The notes: generated from the letters alone by a model not told the origin. Positions 32,771 to 44,791 are shown, counted from the first letter of the stretch. The stretch: DNA of 64,000 bases from Pollenia angustigena (GCA_930367215.1 OV884057.1:247406830-247470829), one strand, 5' to 3'. A program made the numbers and translations.

Positions 32771-34494
32771 GATTTTGTTATTCGTGCTTAATTCCCAGTT
32801 TTTATTATTGATAAAAACACTTGAAATTTATTGTTGATGGGATAAGCTATTCCTATGCATTTCACTGGTTGCTTAGGCCAGATCATCAGGAAACTTCATC
32901 CATAAAGGTTTTAGACAAACTAAAGATATTAAACCAAATAAAACTGTTAAACGTATAAGAATTATAGCAACAGTTCTACTTGTAACAATATCAAAGTTTA
33001 AACAAAACACATCAACAATAAACAACAGTGGGCTCATCTCATCTTACATTTCCCCACTACAATTAGTTGAAATTCTCTCAACATTAATTGTAGTTGTAAG
33101 TAGGTTAAGAAAAACAAAATGAAAAAAAACAACAACTTACAAAAGATGTTGTCAATTAAGTGTTTTTTAGGCCGTGCACTGCCTGTTTATTATCAAAAAG
33201 TAATTTCAATTTTTGGGAATACAAAATTTTAATTTAAAAAGATTTTGTTATTCGTGCTTAATTCCCAGTTTTTATTATTGATAAAAACACTTGAAATTTA
33301 TTGTTGATGGGATAAGCTATTCCTATGCATTTCACTGGTTGCTTAGGCCAGATCATCAGGAAACTTCATCCATAAAGGTTTTAGACAAACTAAAGATATT
33401 AAACCAAATAAAACTGTTAACCGTATAAGAATTATAGCAACAGTTCTACTTGTAACAATATCAAAGTTTAAACAAAACACATCAACAATAAACAACAGTG
33501 GGTTCATCTCATCTTACATTTCCCCACTACAATTAGTTGAAATTCTCTCAACATTAATTGTAGTTGTAAGTAGGTTAAGAAAAACAAAATGAAAAAAACA
33601 ACAACTTACAAAAGATGTTGTCAATTAAGTGTTTTTTAGGCCGTGCACTGCCTGTTTATTATCAAAAAGTAATTTAAATTTTTGGGAATACAAAATTTTA
33701 ATATCAAAAGATTTTGTTATTTTTGCTTAATTCCCAGTTTTTATTATTGATAAAAACACTTGAAATTTATTGTTGATGGGATAAGCTATTCCTATGCATT
33801 TCACTGGTTGCTTAGGCCAGATCATCAGGAAACTTCATCCATAAAGGTTTTAGACAAACTAAAGATATTAAACCAAATAAAACTGTTAAACGTATAAGAA
33901 TTATAGCAACAGTTCTACTTGTAACAATATCAAAGTTTAAACAAAACACATCAACAATAAACAACAGTGGGTTCATCTCATCTTACATTTCCCCACTACA
34001 ATTAGTTGAAATTCTCTCAACATTAATTGTAGTTGTAAGTAGGTTAAGAAAAACAAAATGAAAAAAACAACAACTTACAAAAGATGTTGTCAATTAAGTG
34101 TTTTTTAGGCCGTGCACTGCCTGTTTATTATCAAAAAGTAATTTCAATTTTTGGGAATACAAAATTTTAATTTCAAAAGATTTTGTTATTCGTGCTTAAT
34201 TCCCAGTTTTTATTATTGATAAAAACACTTGAAATTTATTGTTGATGGGATAAGCTATTCCTATGCATTTCACTGGTTGCTTAGGCCAGATCATCAGGAA
34301 ACTTCATCCATAAAGGTTTTAGACAAACTAAAGATATTAAACCAAATAAAACTGTTAAACGTATAAGAATTATAGCAACAGTTCTACTTGTAACAATATC
34401 AAAGTTTAAACAAAACACATCAACAATAAACAACAGTGGGTTCATCTCATCTTACATTTCCCCACTACAATTAGTTGAAATTCTCTCAACATTA
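32771..34494 (+). repeat. Satellite-like array, about 3.7 units of 469-470 bp
   Basis: GATTTTGTTAT..TGCTTAATTCC starts at 32771, 33241, 33710 and 34179, with steps of 470, 469 and 469 bp. Units differ by only a few bases (for example TCAAAAG against TTAAAAA at the joins), so amplification was recent or the units are homogenised. Single diverged copies of the unit are elsewhere (5480-6160, 41930-42170): a dispersed element has become a tandem array here. Confidence 0.95.
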
Positions 34495-34797
34495 ACTGTT
34501 GTTTATTGTTGATGTGTTTTATTTAAACTTTGATATTGTTACAAGTAGAACTGTTGCTATAATTCTTATACGTTTAACAGTTTTATTTGGTTTAATATCT
34601 TTAGTTTGTCTAAAACCTTTATGGATGAAGTTTCCTGATGATCTGGCCTAAGCAACCAGTGAAATGCATAGGAATAGCTTATCCCATCAACAATAAATTT
34701 CAAGTGTTTTTATCAATAATAAAAACTGGGAATTAAGCACGAATAACAAAATCTTTTGAAATTAAAATTTTGTATTCCCAAAAATTGAAATTACTTT
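34495..34797 (-). repeat. Inverted partial satellite unit closing the array
   Basis: Directly after the fourth unit the sequence turns round. About 300 bp (GTTTATTGTTGATGTGTTTT through GGGAATACAAAATT read in reverse) are the complement of the last unit, almost base for base. Together with the fourth unit this is a roughly 0.6 kb palindrome. Confidence 0.9.
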
Positions 34798-35590
34798 GTT
34801 TCTAAAACTTGAGATTTTTGAAGATATTATACTTTGTATCAATACATGTCAAAAACTCAAGTAATATGACAAATTGTGATAGTGTGAATGCAATGTGTCA
34901 CGAAAATGGCAAGTATTACGAAAAAAATTTGACATTCCATACGACTTTATCGTTTTTTGAAAAATTTCGAAACAATAATACTTTTCATTGGATCAGGGTT
35001 GCATTTTATTTCATGTGTGAGTGTAAATGAGTATAATAAACATGATTACACAAACACGTCTATGTAGAATGCTGAATGTTTGTTTACTTAAAAAATGACG
35101 TCAAAATGAGTGTAAAAAGTTTACGGCCCTGCGCAATGCGCTCTCTAGTTTTCTTTGTTTCATGGAAATTCTTGAATCAAGTTAATTTGTAATCTCTCTT
35201 TAACTTTGGCTTGATTTAAGTATGGATGTATTGATCTTCTTTCTTTCCAGTGTAGAGTCTCCACCAACTTTAATTCAACCGACAGACAGACGGACATTTT
35301 TCAATCAATATGTTAAAGGGTCTGAGAACCATTTTGTAGAAATTACAAACGGAATGACAAACTTACAGCTTTGGTGAAGGTATACAAATATTTAAATGCT
35401 TATAACTCATGACATAATGAGATGTAATGACTAGTTTTTATATAAATACGCCCACAACCACGCCTCTCTTCCAGAATCAATGTTTTCTATTAATAGCGCC
35501 AATGACTGAAAGATTATTTTAATATTAAGACTCTAGAAATTTGATTGCTTTACCAAAAAAATGTTTTTTTTTTATGGAGCTGTAAAGTTT
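34798..35590. other. Spacer, non-coding
   Basis: No supported gene. 35165-35257 may be a short relative of the degraded element at 25384-26160. Confidence 0.4.
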
Positions 35591-35775
35591 ATTAAATAAA
35601 CTTAATTTAATTTTAAACAAATAAAGCACGTTTTTAAATCATAAACATGAAATTATTGAGGAAAATTAGTGAAAAGAACAACAAAAATATTTAAGAAACT
35701 TTACAACAAATTAATGAAACTAAACGCTTTTGTAATTAGATGACAGTGTTTTGACTTTGAAACACTACCAACAAG

Positions 35776-35786
35776 TATTTAAATAG
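35776..35786 (+). promoter_or_regulatory. TATA-like box of paralogue B
   Basis: TATTTAAATAG, identical to the box before paralogue A, 78 bp ahead of the ATG at 35864. Confidence 0.5.
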
Positions 35787-35863
35787 AAAACTTAATGTTC
35801 TGTTTTTAACCATTAACTGCAGAAGTGAAACTGTGAAAAATTCAAATTAAAACAAGAAAAAAT

Positions 35864-36916
35864 ATGCTTATAATTATTTTTCTTTTAAGTGCGTTAAGTA
35901 TACCCAAAGTTTGGTTAAAGCCCGCTGTAGTTGACAGGTACATAGTTTGAGTCGAAATTTTAAAAAAATTATATAATTTTAAAAGACTAAAATTTTTAAG
36001 CGATTTTGACAGTTTTTATGATGAAGATGCAAGATCTAAACGTCCGGGTTTATTATTTGATATTATACAACAGGCCATAGATAACCATGCTAACTGTGCT
36101 AATAAGCATTTGGCGCCTCTTAAGGCCTTGGCCAATTCTAAGCAATATGAAACTTTTGTTAGCCCTGATCGCAACTATCCATCGAGCCATCCAACCCTGG
36201 TGGGAGCTACAAATTCAAATCGAAACAAGCCAAACATAAAGTGCAGAAAAGTCAACTTGTGTTCAGTGCAAAATCAGCATTCACATTCAATACCCAGCTA
36301 TAACTCTAATGAGCCATTAATCGTGGGAAAGACACATGATTCTAGAGATTATATATCTAAAGAACATCGCCAATATTTTCCTTATAACACAAAAGGTTTT
36401 GTAAGACTACCTAAGTATGATAATAGTCGTTATGGATTAAGAAATAAGCCTCGAAACTATAACCCCGAATATTCTCCACAGGTGTTGGGTAAACCTAGTT
36501 TTACATATTTCCCATCAAATCGAGAAATTTTCAACAGGTTAGTAAAAAGACCGAATACTTTTAACAAAAATATGGTTGAAATAACTGCTATACAAAACGC
36601 AAGAGATCCAGTGCCGATTTTAGGCAGTGGCCAAAGAAACACCAACCCATCTAGTCAAATTAAAAGTTGTATTTGTTCTGAGGCAATTACTTCAAAAGCA
36701 ATAACTTCAGAAAATTTAAATTCTGACTTTAGTTCGAGAATGGAGACCACGACAGAGAAAATTATCCTAGAGACCACAAAATCTGAAACACCTAAAAGCT
36801 GTGGATGTTTAAAAGTTAAAACACCAAAACCGGAAAATACAGAGAGCTCAGAGTCCGATAATGCTACAGAGAAACCTGTAGAAATAAAAACCGAACCTGA
36901 GAGCCCGTTAACATGA
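35864..36916 (+). CDS. Unrecognised secreted protein, 329 residues (paralogue B, C-terminally truncated)
   Basis: Exons 35864-35937 and 36001-36916 flank a 63 bp phase-2 intron (GTACAT donor, TTTAAG acceptor), the same size and phase as in paralogue A. The product starts with a signal peptide (MLIIIFLLSALSIPKVW). DSFYDEDARSKR at 29-39 gives the same furin-type site. The body stays very close to paralogue A (ALANSKQYETFV, VNLCSVQNQHSHSIPS, RQYFPYNTK, NSRYGLRNKP). The first CxC module is kept. The second lacks its PILG segment, and the frame then ends in TGA. Homology to A continues past the stop for about 100 bp in a shifted frame, and a tryptophan codon there has become TGA, so roughly 370 residues of A have no counterpart. 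It may still be a functional short form: the first 300 residues have no break. Confidence 0.8.
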
Positions 36917-37030
36917 AAAAGACATCTGCAGGGGAATTGGGAGCCTTCAAAACCAAAGATCCCAAATGAAAGCATGAATGTAAAATATTGTTACAAAATT
37001 TGATTAAGTTAGAGCTTTTTGTAGTTTAAG
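36917..37030 (+). pseudogene. Decayed continuation of paralogue B
   Basis: Shifted relative to the B frame, this stretch still reads KKTSAGELGAFKTKDPK, matching KTSTGKAGSFETNDPK of paralogue A, then a stop replaces the tryptophan that follows in A. Recognisable similarity fades near 37020, which marks the outer edge of the inverted duplication. Confidence 0.75.
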
Positions 37031-38700
37031 TTGTAAGCCAGGTTGGCAATCGATACCGTTGTTAATACCGATACCGCGTAAATACCGGTTAAAATTCCAT
37101 ACCGGTATTGAAAACGATACCGAAATTCGTTTCGCTGGTCATCCTTGGTTTTAAGTTATCATATAAATTTTAATTATTTTTAGTATTATATAAGATTGGT
37201 ATGCTTAATTGTAGTTTAAACATCACTGTACAGATTATTCCTGTACGAATGTTATTTTAAAATATAACTTTTGTTTGAAATGAAAAAATTAACAGTAACA
37301 ATTTTATTGTCATTGTTTTGATGACGTAAATTGGATATTATTTAGATAAGGTGATGGTAGAATAAGTACAAGTTATAGGTTTTCGAAATTTTGTTCTCAA
37401 TTTTAAAAACCATAGTCTGTGTTCATACGGCTCATGTCTTATTGACATGATTGCTACTTTACTGGCGAGAGGGACGAGGGGAAAAGAAACGAGTACACAG
37501 ATGCATGTACTGTAGGCCTGCCATACGTCCAGGTTTTCCAGGATTGTCCTGGTTTTAGACTACTTGTCCTGGTGTCCTGGTCCACTTCTAAATTGTCCTG
37601 GTTTTTTGTACAGGTCAAAACAAACAAACAAATTAGTTTTTTTGCTGGTTTAAATTGTTAACAAAGGTTAAGATTTCTGTTATAACACTGCTAACAAAGG
37701 TTATTGTAAAAATAACTTTAATTAAATGCAACTGTTATCTGGTGTAAAACTGGTAAAAGCTTTCAATAATATTAGATGATAGTCAATCCTCTTTCAAGTT
37801 TTGTTTCAACTAGTGGCTGTGTAAACTTACACCGTGTAAACAACATTTATAAGAAATCGAAAACCGAAAACAAATTGCTTTCTCTAAGGCAGCCTATGCA
37901 CGTTTCAATTCAATTGTCAACTGAGTCGGTCGTTGTCCAAATCAAAGCGTGTATTGCTTTTTCAATTGATAAGTTTGACAGTTGTCCAGTTGGTTGAAGA
38001 AAAATGAAAAGAGTTTGATTTTTTTCAAGTTGAGTACTTAGTCTGCTCAAAGGAAAGAAACTCGTTAAAGTCTGAAACACTGGAGAGTTTTATTCAATGT
38101 AAGTTTGCTTTTAATATGACATGCTACCTGTTTTATAACTACATATATCAAAGACCGAAATGAAGTTCTAGATGAAGTGCAATCTTCTGAAAATTATTTT
38201 AAGCTCAACTTTTTATTATTTTTCATCGTTTTTATGTTCATAAAGTACACGTTAATTTTTTTTTTCTATATATTGTTGGATTTAAAAATAAAAACTGGAT
38301 GGTTTTTACATATCGCGCCCTAAATACTAAACTGTAACAACTCAAAATTCTTAAATTTTCAGGAGAGCCAAAAAACAGTTTATGTAAAAATGGTGCTAAT
38401 ATTTAATAATAAATATTAGTTCCCTAATGAAAAAAGTACAATTTGAAGAAAGTTTTGCTATGCCTTATGAGAATTAATTTATGAAAAAAGTCATTTTTGA
38501 AAAATTTTGAGTTGTGACCACTGTTGCCAACTATTTTTTAACTCTTCCCGCCAAATCGGACTTCAAAACCGCTAGAAACCGCTAAATATTTAATTTAGCG
38601 GGATTTTTTTTAAATACCGCTAAAACCTAAACATTTTTAAAAGTTTAATATAAACCTAGGTTGCTTTTTCAAAGATATACGACTCTTAAATAACGTTACA
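37031..38700. other. Non-coding with short local repeats
   Basis: ACCGATACCG/ACCGGTA words repeat at 37055-37125. GTCCTGGTTTT words repeat at 37530-37610. GTTCATACGGCTCATGTCTT at 37420 is the reverse of 51826-51858, and AAACGAGTACACAGATGCAT at 37486 recurs at 51636. No gene is supported. Confidence 0.4.
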
Positions 38701-38709
38701 TATTTTTCC

Positions 38710-39370
38710 CAAACAAAAAAAAAAAACAAAAAAAGCTTTAGGCTGTGCTGAATCATTGATGCCAAACACCGTTGCGGTTTCCCGCGTACTAAAGTTTTTT
38801 CCAAGAAACGACTTTATAAGGTGCCAATGGTTAGTTATGAACCGATCGGCACGAAAGTTGACAGCGTAATTTATTACAATAGCATTATTTATTACGGTTT
38901 TAGGTGTACTTAGCTGTTTTCCGAGAGTGGGCTTTATATGGAACCTATGGTCTTTACAGTTTTAGCCATACTAAAGGTTTTTTGAGAGTGGGCTTTATAT
39001 TGGCCCTTTCGTTAGTTATGGACCGATTTGTACAAAATATAGAACGAATTTGTGCAAAACCTTATAACAATATGTGCATTCCGCCATTAGTTATGCTAGT
39101 TTTTGTAAGAAAATGATAAAGTGTTAGGGTGGTTGTTTCACATTTTAATTCATAACTCTTTTCCTACTAAACCGATTTTGCTGGATTTCAATCCCGAACT
39201 GCTTAGGAGAACTAGAAACAATTTGATACCAATATTTATCGTTTTTTTGAGTCGTTCGAAAGTGACCTTGACCTTTATGGGGTCTTTGATGAATACTTAA
39301 ACAGTTTCTCCCGGAATGACAAACTTAGTATACCCTTATCACAACTAGTTATGGTGGAGGGTATGTATAA
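38710..39370 (+). repeat. Dispersed repeat, second copy (relative of 11440-12730)
   Basis: GGCTGTGCTGAATCATTGAT near the start and GTTATGGTGGAGGGTA at the end correspond to the ends of 11440-12730. TGGATTTCAATCCC.AACTGCTTAGGA lies between. It lacks the 151 bp tandem units. Confidence 0.6.
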
Positions 39371-40246
39371 CAATTCCGTTATTTAAACGCAAAAAAGTCA
39401 TTAACACTTACGCTTTGTTTGGCAATTATTTGCCGTTTTAAGCAATTAGGTCAAATTAGTTAGTTGAGAGTAAGTGAATTATATTGCTTGGGATCTATCG
39501 AGACTATTTAGATCAATACCTTGCCTGTTGTTTAACAATTTTTAGCAGGCTAAAAGTTGTGTATTGTCACATATAGCCCTAACAATATACTAAGGGAAAA
39601 TCGAAAAAAATATCACATACAATCATAGTTAATTAAAACTACAAAAGTAAGTAAAACCGTGAACATAAACAACTAGTTTTTAACCAGAAAAACAAAAAAG
39701 CTTAATATGAAAAAGTATTAAATCTGTTAATTTTAAATTTGAGAAAGGTTTTTGTGGCGAAAATGAGCCGCTGAGAGATGTTTGAAAATCGCTAGATTTT
39801 CCGCTTACCGCTAAAACGCATTTTTTTCCCGCGATTGGCATTTCAAAAACGCTAGATTTAGCGGGAAAATCTCTAAATTGGCAACAGTGGTTGTGACCCT
39901 TTAGTATTTAGTTGTGACCATTTAATAGAACATTATTTGCATAATAATTGTCATAAAATTTTTTTATTACAGAAATCTTATTGAAAAACGACTCTTAAAA
40001 TTCTTTCGTTTTACGTTTTCGAATTCCATGACACCCCTGTATAATTACATGAAAAAAATGGGAAAAAGTCAAAAAATGCCTAGCTAGGCTCAGTTAAGGG
40101 TTAATAAAGGCACAATAAAGGTATATTTTTAAAACCAAACCAAAATCGACCGGTTTTAATAATTTTAAAACCGATACCTCCGTTTCACATTTTTACGGTT
40201 TTTAGCAAACTCTAGTTCGAAGTGTCAAAGTCTGCGGGCTTTTCGC
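39371..40246. other. Non-coding, nothing recognised
   Basis: Words such as CCGCTAAA / TTTAGCGGGA in opposite sense near 38570-38620 and 39790-39880 suggest that the copy at 38710-39370 and this stretch sit inside a larger decayed element. Confidence 0.3.
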
Positions 40247-40606
40247 TGCCACCTGTGCTGAATTCGCCTTATGCTACACCATTTTTCATTCAAATTGAAA
40301 ACAAATTCCAAATGAAATTGATAGCAAACGAAGTTTAGAATTTAAATTTTTAATTGAGATAATTTTAAATGGAATTAATAATTTCAATTTTAAATTGAAT
40401 TTAAAATATTTTTAATTCCAAATTGAAAGCCTCCATTTCATTTGAAAGATCCTGAATTTAAAATTTAAATTCACAGTTTCCTTTGAATTTTCTAAGTTTC
40501 AAATTGAATTCCTTAATTTAATTCTGAATTTTCTCAATTTCATTTAGAATTTTCTCAATTTCAATGAAAATACGCAAGGCGAATTCACTCATTAGGTGGC
40601 GTTAAA
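40247..40606. mobile_element. TIR element filled with an AATTT/AAATT cryptic repeat
   Basis: Left end GCCACCT..GAATTCGCCTT and right end AAGGCGAATTC..AGGTGGC are inverted repeats. The interior is made of variations of AATTTCAATTT and its complement. A related element with the same kind of ends follows at 40779-41203. Confidence 0.55.
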
Positions 40607-40778
40607 AACACAGCTTTGCTATTATTTTTTCTTACTTAGAAATTGAAAAAATTCAATATAAAAATATCAAAATTACGTAAAAACCAAAAATCTTTTGAAA
40701 TTAAGTAAAAACTTAAAAAAATAAAAAAAAAAAATAAAAATTATAATTCAAAACAAAAAATGGCAATACCATGAATCC

Positions 40779-41203
40779 AGGCGAATTGACTAGAAGGTGA
40801 AGTGAACTCTACTGCAACCAAGGTATATTTACACAAGGTAAACTCGTTGGCCCATATGTTTGTCAGCTGATTACCCCTAGTTGGAAGCTTAACGTCAAAT
40901 TTCGTGTATATGAGAAAAAATTTGTACATGTGTGCGTTAAATTGTTTTTTTTTTTATATGAAGACAATTTTGACAACTCCGTTCCTTTTATAGAGCAGCA
41001 TGTATACACTCCCAAATGAGTCTACCTTGTATAAATATACCTTGACTGCAACACTGCTTCTGTGGTCGGGTTGTCAAAAAAATTGGTTTATTTACATAAA
41101 AAACTAGTTTGTATACAAACTTTGACAAGTCGACCACCGAAAAAAAACACCATATATTGACTAGACCCCACCTTCTAGTAAACTCGCCTTGACCATGAAT
41201 ATA
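40779..41203. mobile_element. TIR element related to 40247-40606
   Basis: Left AGGCGAATTGACTAGAAGGT and right, reverse-complemented, AAGGCGAGTTTACTAGAAGG. The ends resemble the preceding element, and the interior is different (CTTGTATAAATATACCTTGA against AAGGTATATTTACACAAGGT, another inverted pair). Confidence 0.5.
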
Positions 41204-41929
41204 GCGAAAATTCGGATTTTTATTAAATATCTCAGAGAAGGAACAAGATATTACAAAGGTTAAACATATATTTTAAAGGTAATTGGTGGGACTTTTAGAC
41301 GAAAAATCACCCGCCGTATTCTGTAATTCGCTTAAGGTAAATCTCTATCAAAGTTTTTCTTGGGATTCAAAAAATAAATTAACAAGGTTCCGTTTAAATG
41401 TGCTAAATTCCCATTTCATACTACAGTACTTTTTGCTTATAGTCACATCCTTTATTTTCAGACAAATCGTGGACTATATCGCTAATGTGACTGTAAGGCT
41501 AATTCACATATACCGAATTCGAATTTAATAAAGTTATGTAAATATAAAAAATTCTTATAAATAATGCAACAGACTTGCATACAGTATAAAAAACTGTTAA
41601 AATAATAACAAGATATTTTATAACTGATACTAAAGGCAAAAATTAATTTTTTACGTGTAAAGAGTTGATGACAACACTTAAACGATTTAATTCTTTTTTC
41701 CTTGGGTGGATTGTGGTTTCGAAAACTTAAAAGAACTAAGCAAATATTGCTTATGTGACTAAAACGCCTTTGATGACGGCTGATAGATGGCATATATGGC
41801 AAATGTGCTTATATCGCTAAATGGACTAAAACGTTAATACTTAATAAAGAGATTAAATGGACTACAATATCGCCAATGTGACTATAAGCGATAGTGACTA
41901 TAACGAAAAGTACTGTATTGATAAACTGA

Positions 41930-42170
41930 AATTTATTGTTGATGGGATAAGCTATTCCTATGCGCATTTCACTGGTTGCTTAGGACAGATCGTCAGGAAA
42001 CTTCATCCAAAGATTTTAGAAAAACTAATGATATTAAACAAATACAACTGTTAAGCGAATAAGAATTATAAGCAAAAGTTTTACTTGTAACAATATCAAA
42101 GCTTAAACAATAAACAGTGAGTTTATCTTTTCTAACAGTCCCGACTATAAATGGTTGTTTTTTTTTTTTT
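41930..42170 (+). mobile_element. Fragment of the satellite-family dispersed element
   Basis: GAAATTTATTGTTGATGGGA, AAGCTATTCCTATGC, GGTTGCTTAGG and CTTGTAACAATATCAAAG occur in the order of the 470 bp unit. Diverged single copy. Confidence 0.75.
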
Positions 42171-42199
42171 TTTTGTCAAATCTAAGTGCAGTTGTAAGT

Positions 42200-43530
42200 G
42201 GGCAAAGAAAAAACAAATTATTTTATTTTGCCAGTTCAGTTTTATTTACACTGCTACATGCATATTAGTTATCAAAGTTTTTCTTGAGATTCAAAAAATT
42301 AATTAAAAAGCTTTCGTTTAGATCTAAAATCGTCAATCTCTATCGCTAAAAATCTGTAAATTTTATTTAGCGATTTTTGGCAATGTTCGCCGCAATTTAA
42401 GCTTCTAATGTCATCGCTAACATTTTTTAATTTTGTATTCTCTATGGCATTTTAAAGATCGAGATTAAGCTTTAGCTAAGTGAAATACAGAATACGGATG
42501 CAGGTTTTACCCAATTCGCGCAGTTAAAAGGTCTGAAATATGGCGAAAAGCCAGGTTTTTTCCAACGTTAAAACGAAAATATTGCAAAAACCTGATGTGA
42601 TGAGTACAGATTCGGATTCAGCGCAACTCAAATATTTAGAAAAATATACGTTATTTTCAGGGTTTCGACTATTTTGAAATTTTGCAGGCCTGTGTTATTT
42701 ACACAACAAGTTGTAGATTTCGATAAATTTCTATTTAAAATAAGTTAAAAATGAAGATACTCAAAACTTGTCACCATGCCATGCCATATTAAAGAGTTCA
42801 AAAACAAAACAACAAAATTCGAGGACTTGAAAAGATAAATCGCTCAAAAACTCAACAAAACACATACCAATTCTCTGCATAAGTTTCCAAGCTGTAAACG
42901 CTAAAAATAATTGCATTTCTTAAATACAACCTCGCTAAACTTTAAAAATATTCAAATGTCAATTTGTGTAGCAGTCATGTCAGGACACATTTTGTTTTTC
43001 TTCTCATGCTCAGTTTAAATTGTGGCGACACACAATATTTTTTTATTTTTTCTTATTTTGAGTGTTTAAAGAATTGATTCTTAATGTGACACTAAATATC
43101 CTTGTATAGAGTAGTTGCTAAAGGTCCTACAAAATGTATAAGTTGCCATTGACTGTTGCATTTAGTGTCAACAACAATGGTGATGATGATGATGATGACG
43201 ACAGCAATAGCAACATCAACAATAGAAAATTGCAAACACAGCACAATGTTAAGGCAGACTGACAACAACATCTACAGCGACAAGAAATTGTGTTAATTTT
43301 AACTAAATAAATTTCCATAATGATGTTATTGAAAGTTTTAAGGAATTTCTTTGATATTTATATTCGTACTTAAATTTAGTTTTAAAAAAGAAAGATGCTT
43401 AAAGCATGGCTTAAAGTATGAAAGAAAATTTATTGATTTCTAAAATACAAAACAAGTACTAAAATTTGTTTTAGGTGGTGAATTGTCTTTAAGGTTAGGT
43501 AAGATTCCTTGGGCAGCCATTCAAAATACA
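42200..43530. other. Non-coding
   Basis: TATCAAAGTTTTTCTTG.GATTCAAAAAAT at 42272 repeats 41347. A short GAT/ATG microsatellite (GATGATGATGATGA) is at 43182-43200. No gene is supported. Confidence 0.4.
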
Positions 43531-44310
43531 GCGGGTTTATTCTGTATTGCGATACGAAAGTCAATGCGATGCGCAAATTAAATGCGATGCGAAAGAAAGT
43601 TTGTGTTCTATAAGATTTTCGTATTTGCATTCGACTTTCATTTCAAATCAGGGCAGCACAGGACAAAAAATAACAAATAAACGTCAAATTTTATATCGGG
43701 TGATTTTTTAGCTATTATCTTTTTGGCAACACTGGTTTAAACAGCTTACGCACGTTTCGTGTTTTGTTTCACTGTCAAACATCTGCAGTTTGGTCTATAA
43801 TTTAACCATGAATCGTCTTACAAACGAGCAACGCTTGCAAATTATTGAATTTTATTATCAAAATAAGAAAGTTCATCGCGCGCTTCTTGTGTTCAGCGAC
43901 GAAGCTCATTTTTGGCTCAATGGGTACGTTAATAAGCAGAATTGTCGATTTTGGAGTGAAGATCAGCCAGAAGCATTGCAAGAGCTACCAATGCATCCAG
44001 AAAAAGTCACAGTTTGGTGCGGTTTATGCGATGGTGGCATCATTGGAACGTACTTCTTCAAAGATGATGCGAATCGTAACGTAACTGTGAATTGTGAGCG
44101 CTACCGTGAGATGATATCCAACCTTTTTTTTTGCCCAAAATGCAAGAGCTTGACTTGCATGACATGTGGTTTCAACAAGACGGTGGCACATGCCACACAG
44201 CACGCTTAACAATGGACTTATTGAGAGGCGAGTTCGGTGAACATTTATTTCACGTTCGGGACCGGTCAATTGGCTGCCTAGATCGTGCGATTTAACGCCT
44301 TTATGGCCAT

Positions 44311-44791
44311 TTTCTCAATGTATCGACAAACTGCCTGTTACTTAATGTCAACATAAATTTATTGGACCGATAAACTGTCCGTTAACGATTTTGGGTTTCT
44401 CAATATACCGACAAAAAACATTGTTTTAAGCTGGCAACGCCACTCAAAATACATGTGCCCCGGTAGGCTAGCTGGCAGTTAGCTAGTCTATCAGCACCGG
44501 GGTTGTGGGTTCGATTCCCACCAGAGACTCTGGTTTCTTTCCTGCAGTCAAGCGAAAAGCTTCGCGGGATTTTAATTAGATTATTAAAAAAAAAAAAAAA
44601 AAAAAAAAATGTAAAAGTTGGGAGTCAGCTGATTGAATTTATCTGTACGGCAAATAAAAGGAAAATAAATAATTGGCAGATGAGTGCCGGTTAGCTTTGC
44701 AATAAAATCAAAGCAAATGAGACATTGAGAAAACCGAATTTCTTTAATATGCAGTTTTTCGTTGGGAAAAAAGATAATTGCCTAATGAGAA
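44311..44791. mobile_element. Insertion in the transposase, 9 bp duplication, carries a SINE
   Basis: TATGGCCAT stands on both sides (44302-44310, 44792-44800) and belongs to the transposase codons just before the DYFLWG block. The insert begins TTTCTCAATGTATCGACAA; TTTCTCAATATACCGACAA repeats inside at 44396, and GACATTGAGAAAACCGA lies inverted near the other side. Terminal inverted repeats are weak (TTCTCAAT against ATGAGAA). Confidence 0.7.
44455..44609 (+). mobile_element. tRNA-derived SINE, copy 2 (best copy)
   Basis: The head GCCCCGGTAGGCTAGCTGGC resembles a tRNA 5' half and A box. GGTTCGATTCC at 44508-44518 is a perfect B box. CTCTGG, CCTGCAGTCAAG and AGCTTCGCGGGAT make the body, and a run of about 24 A closes it. 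Relatives are at 5285-5415 and 60605-60720 (minus). Confidence 0.75.

Noticed and set aside
32771..34494. CRISPR-like array
   Set aside because: Units are 470 bp and contiguous, with no short repeats separated by unique spacers; this is eukaryotic DNA.
44455..44530. Functional tRNA gene
   Set aside because: Perfect B box, but it continues into a SINE body and poly(A) tail, and acceptor-stem pairing is missing.
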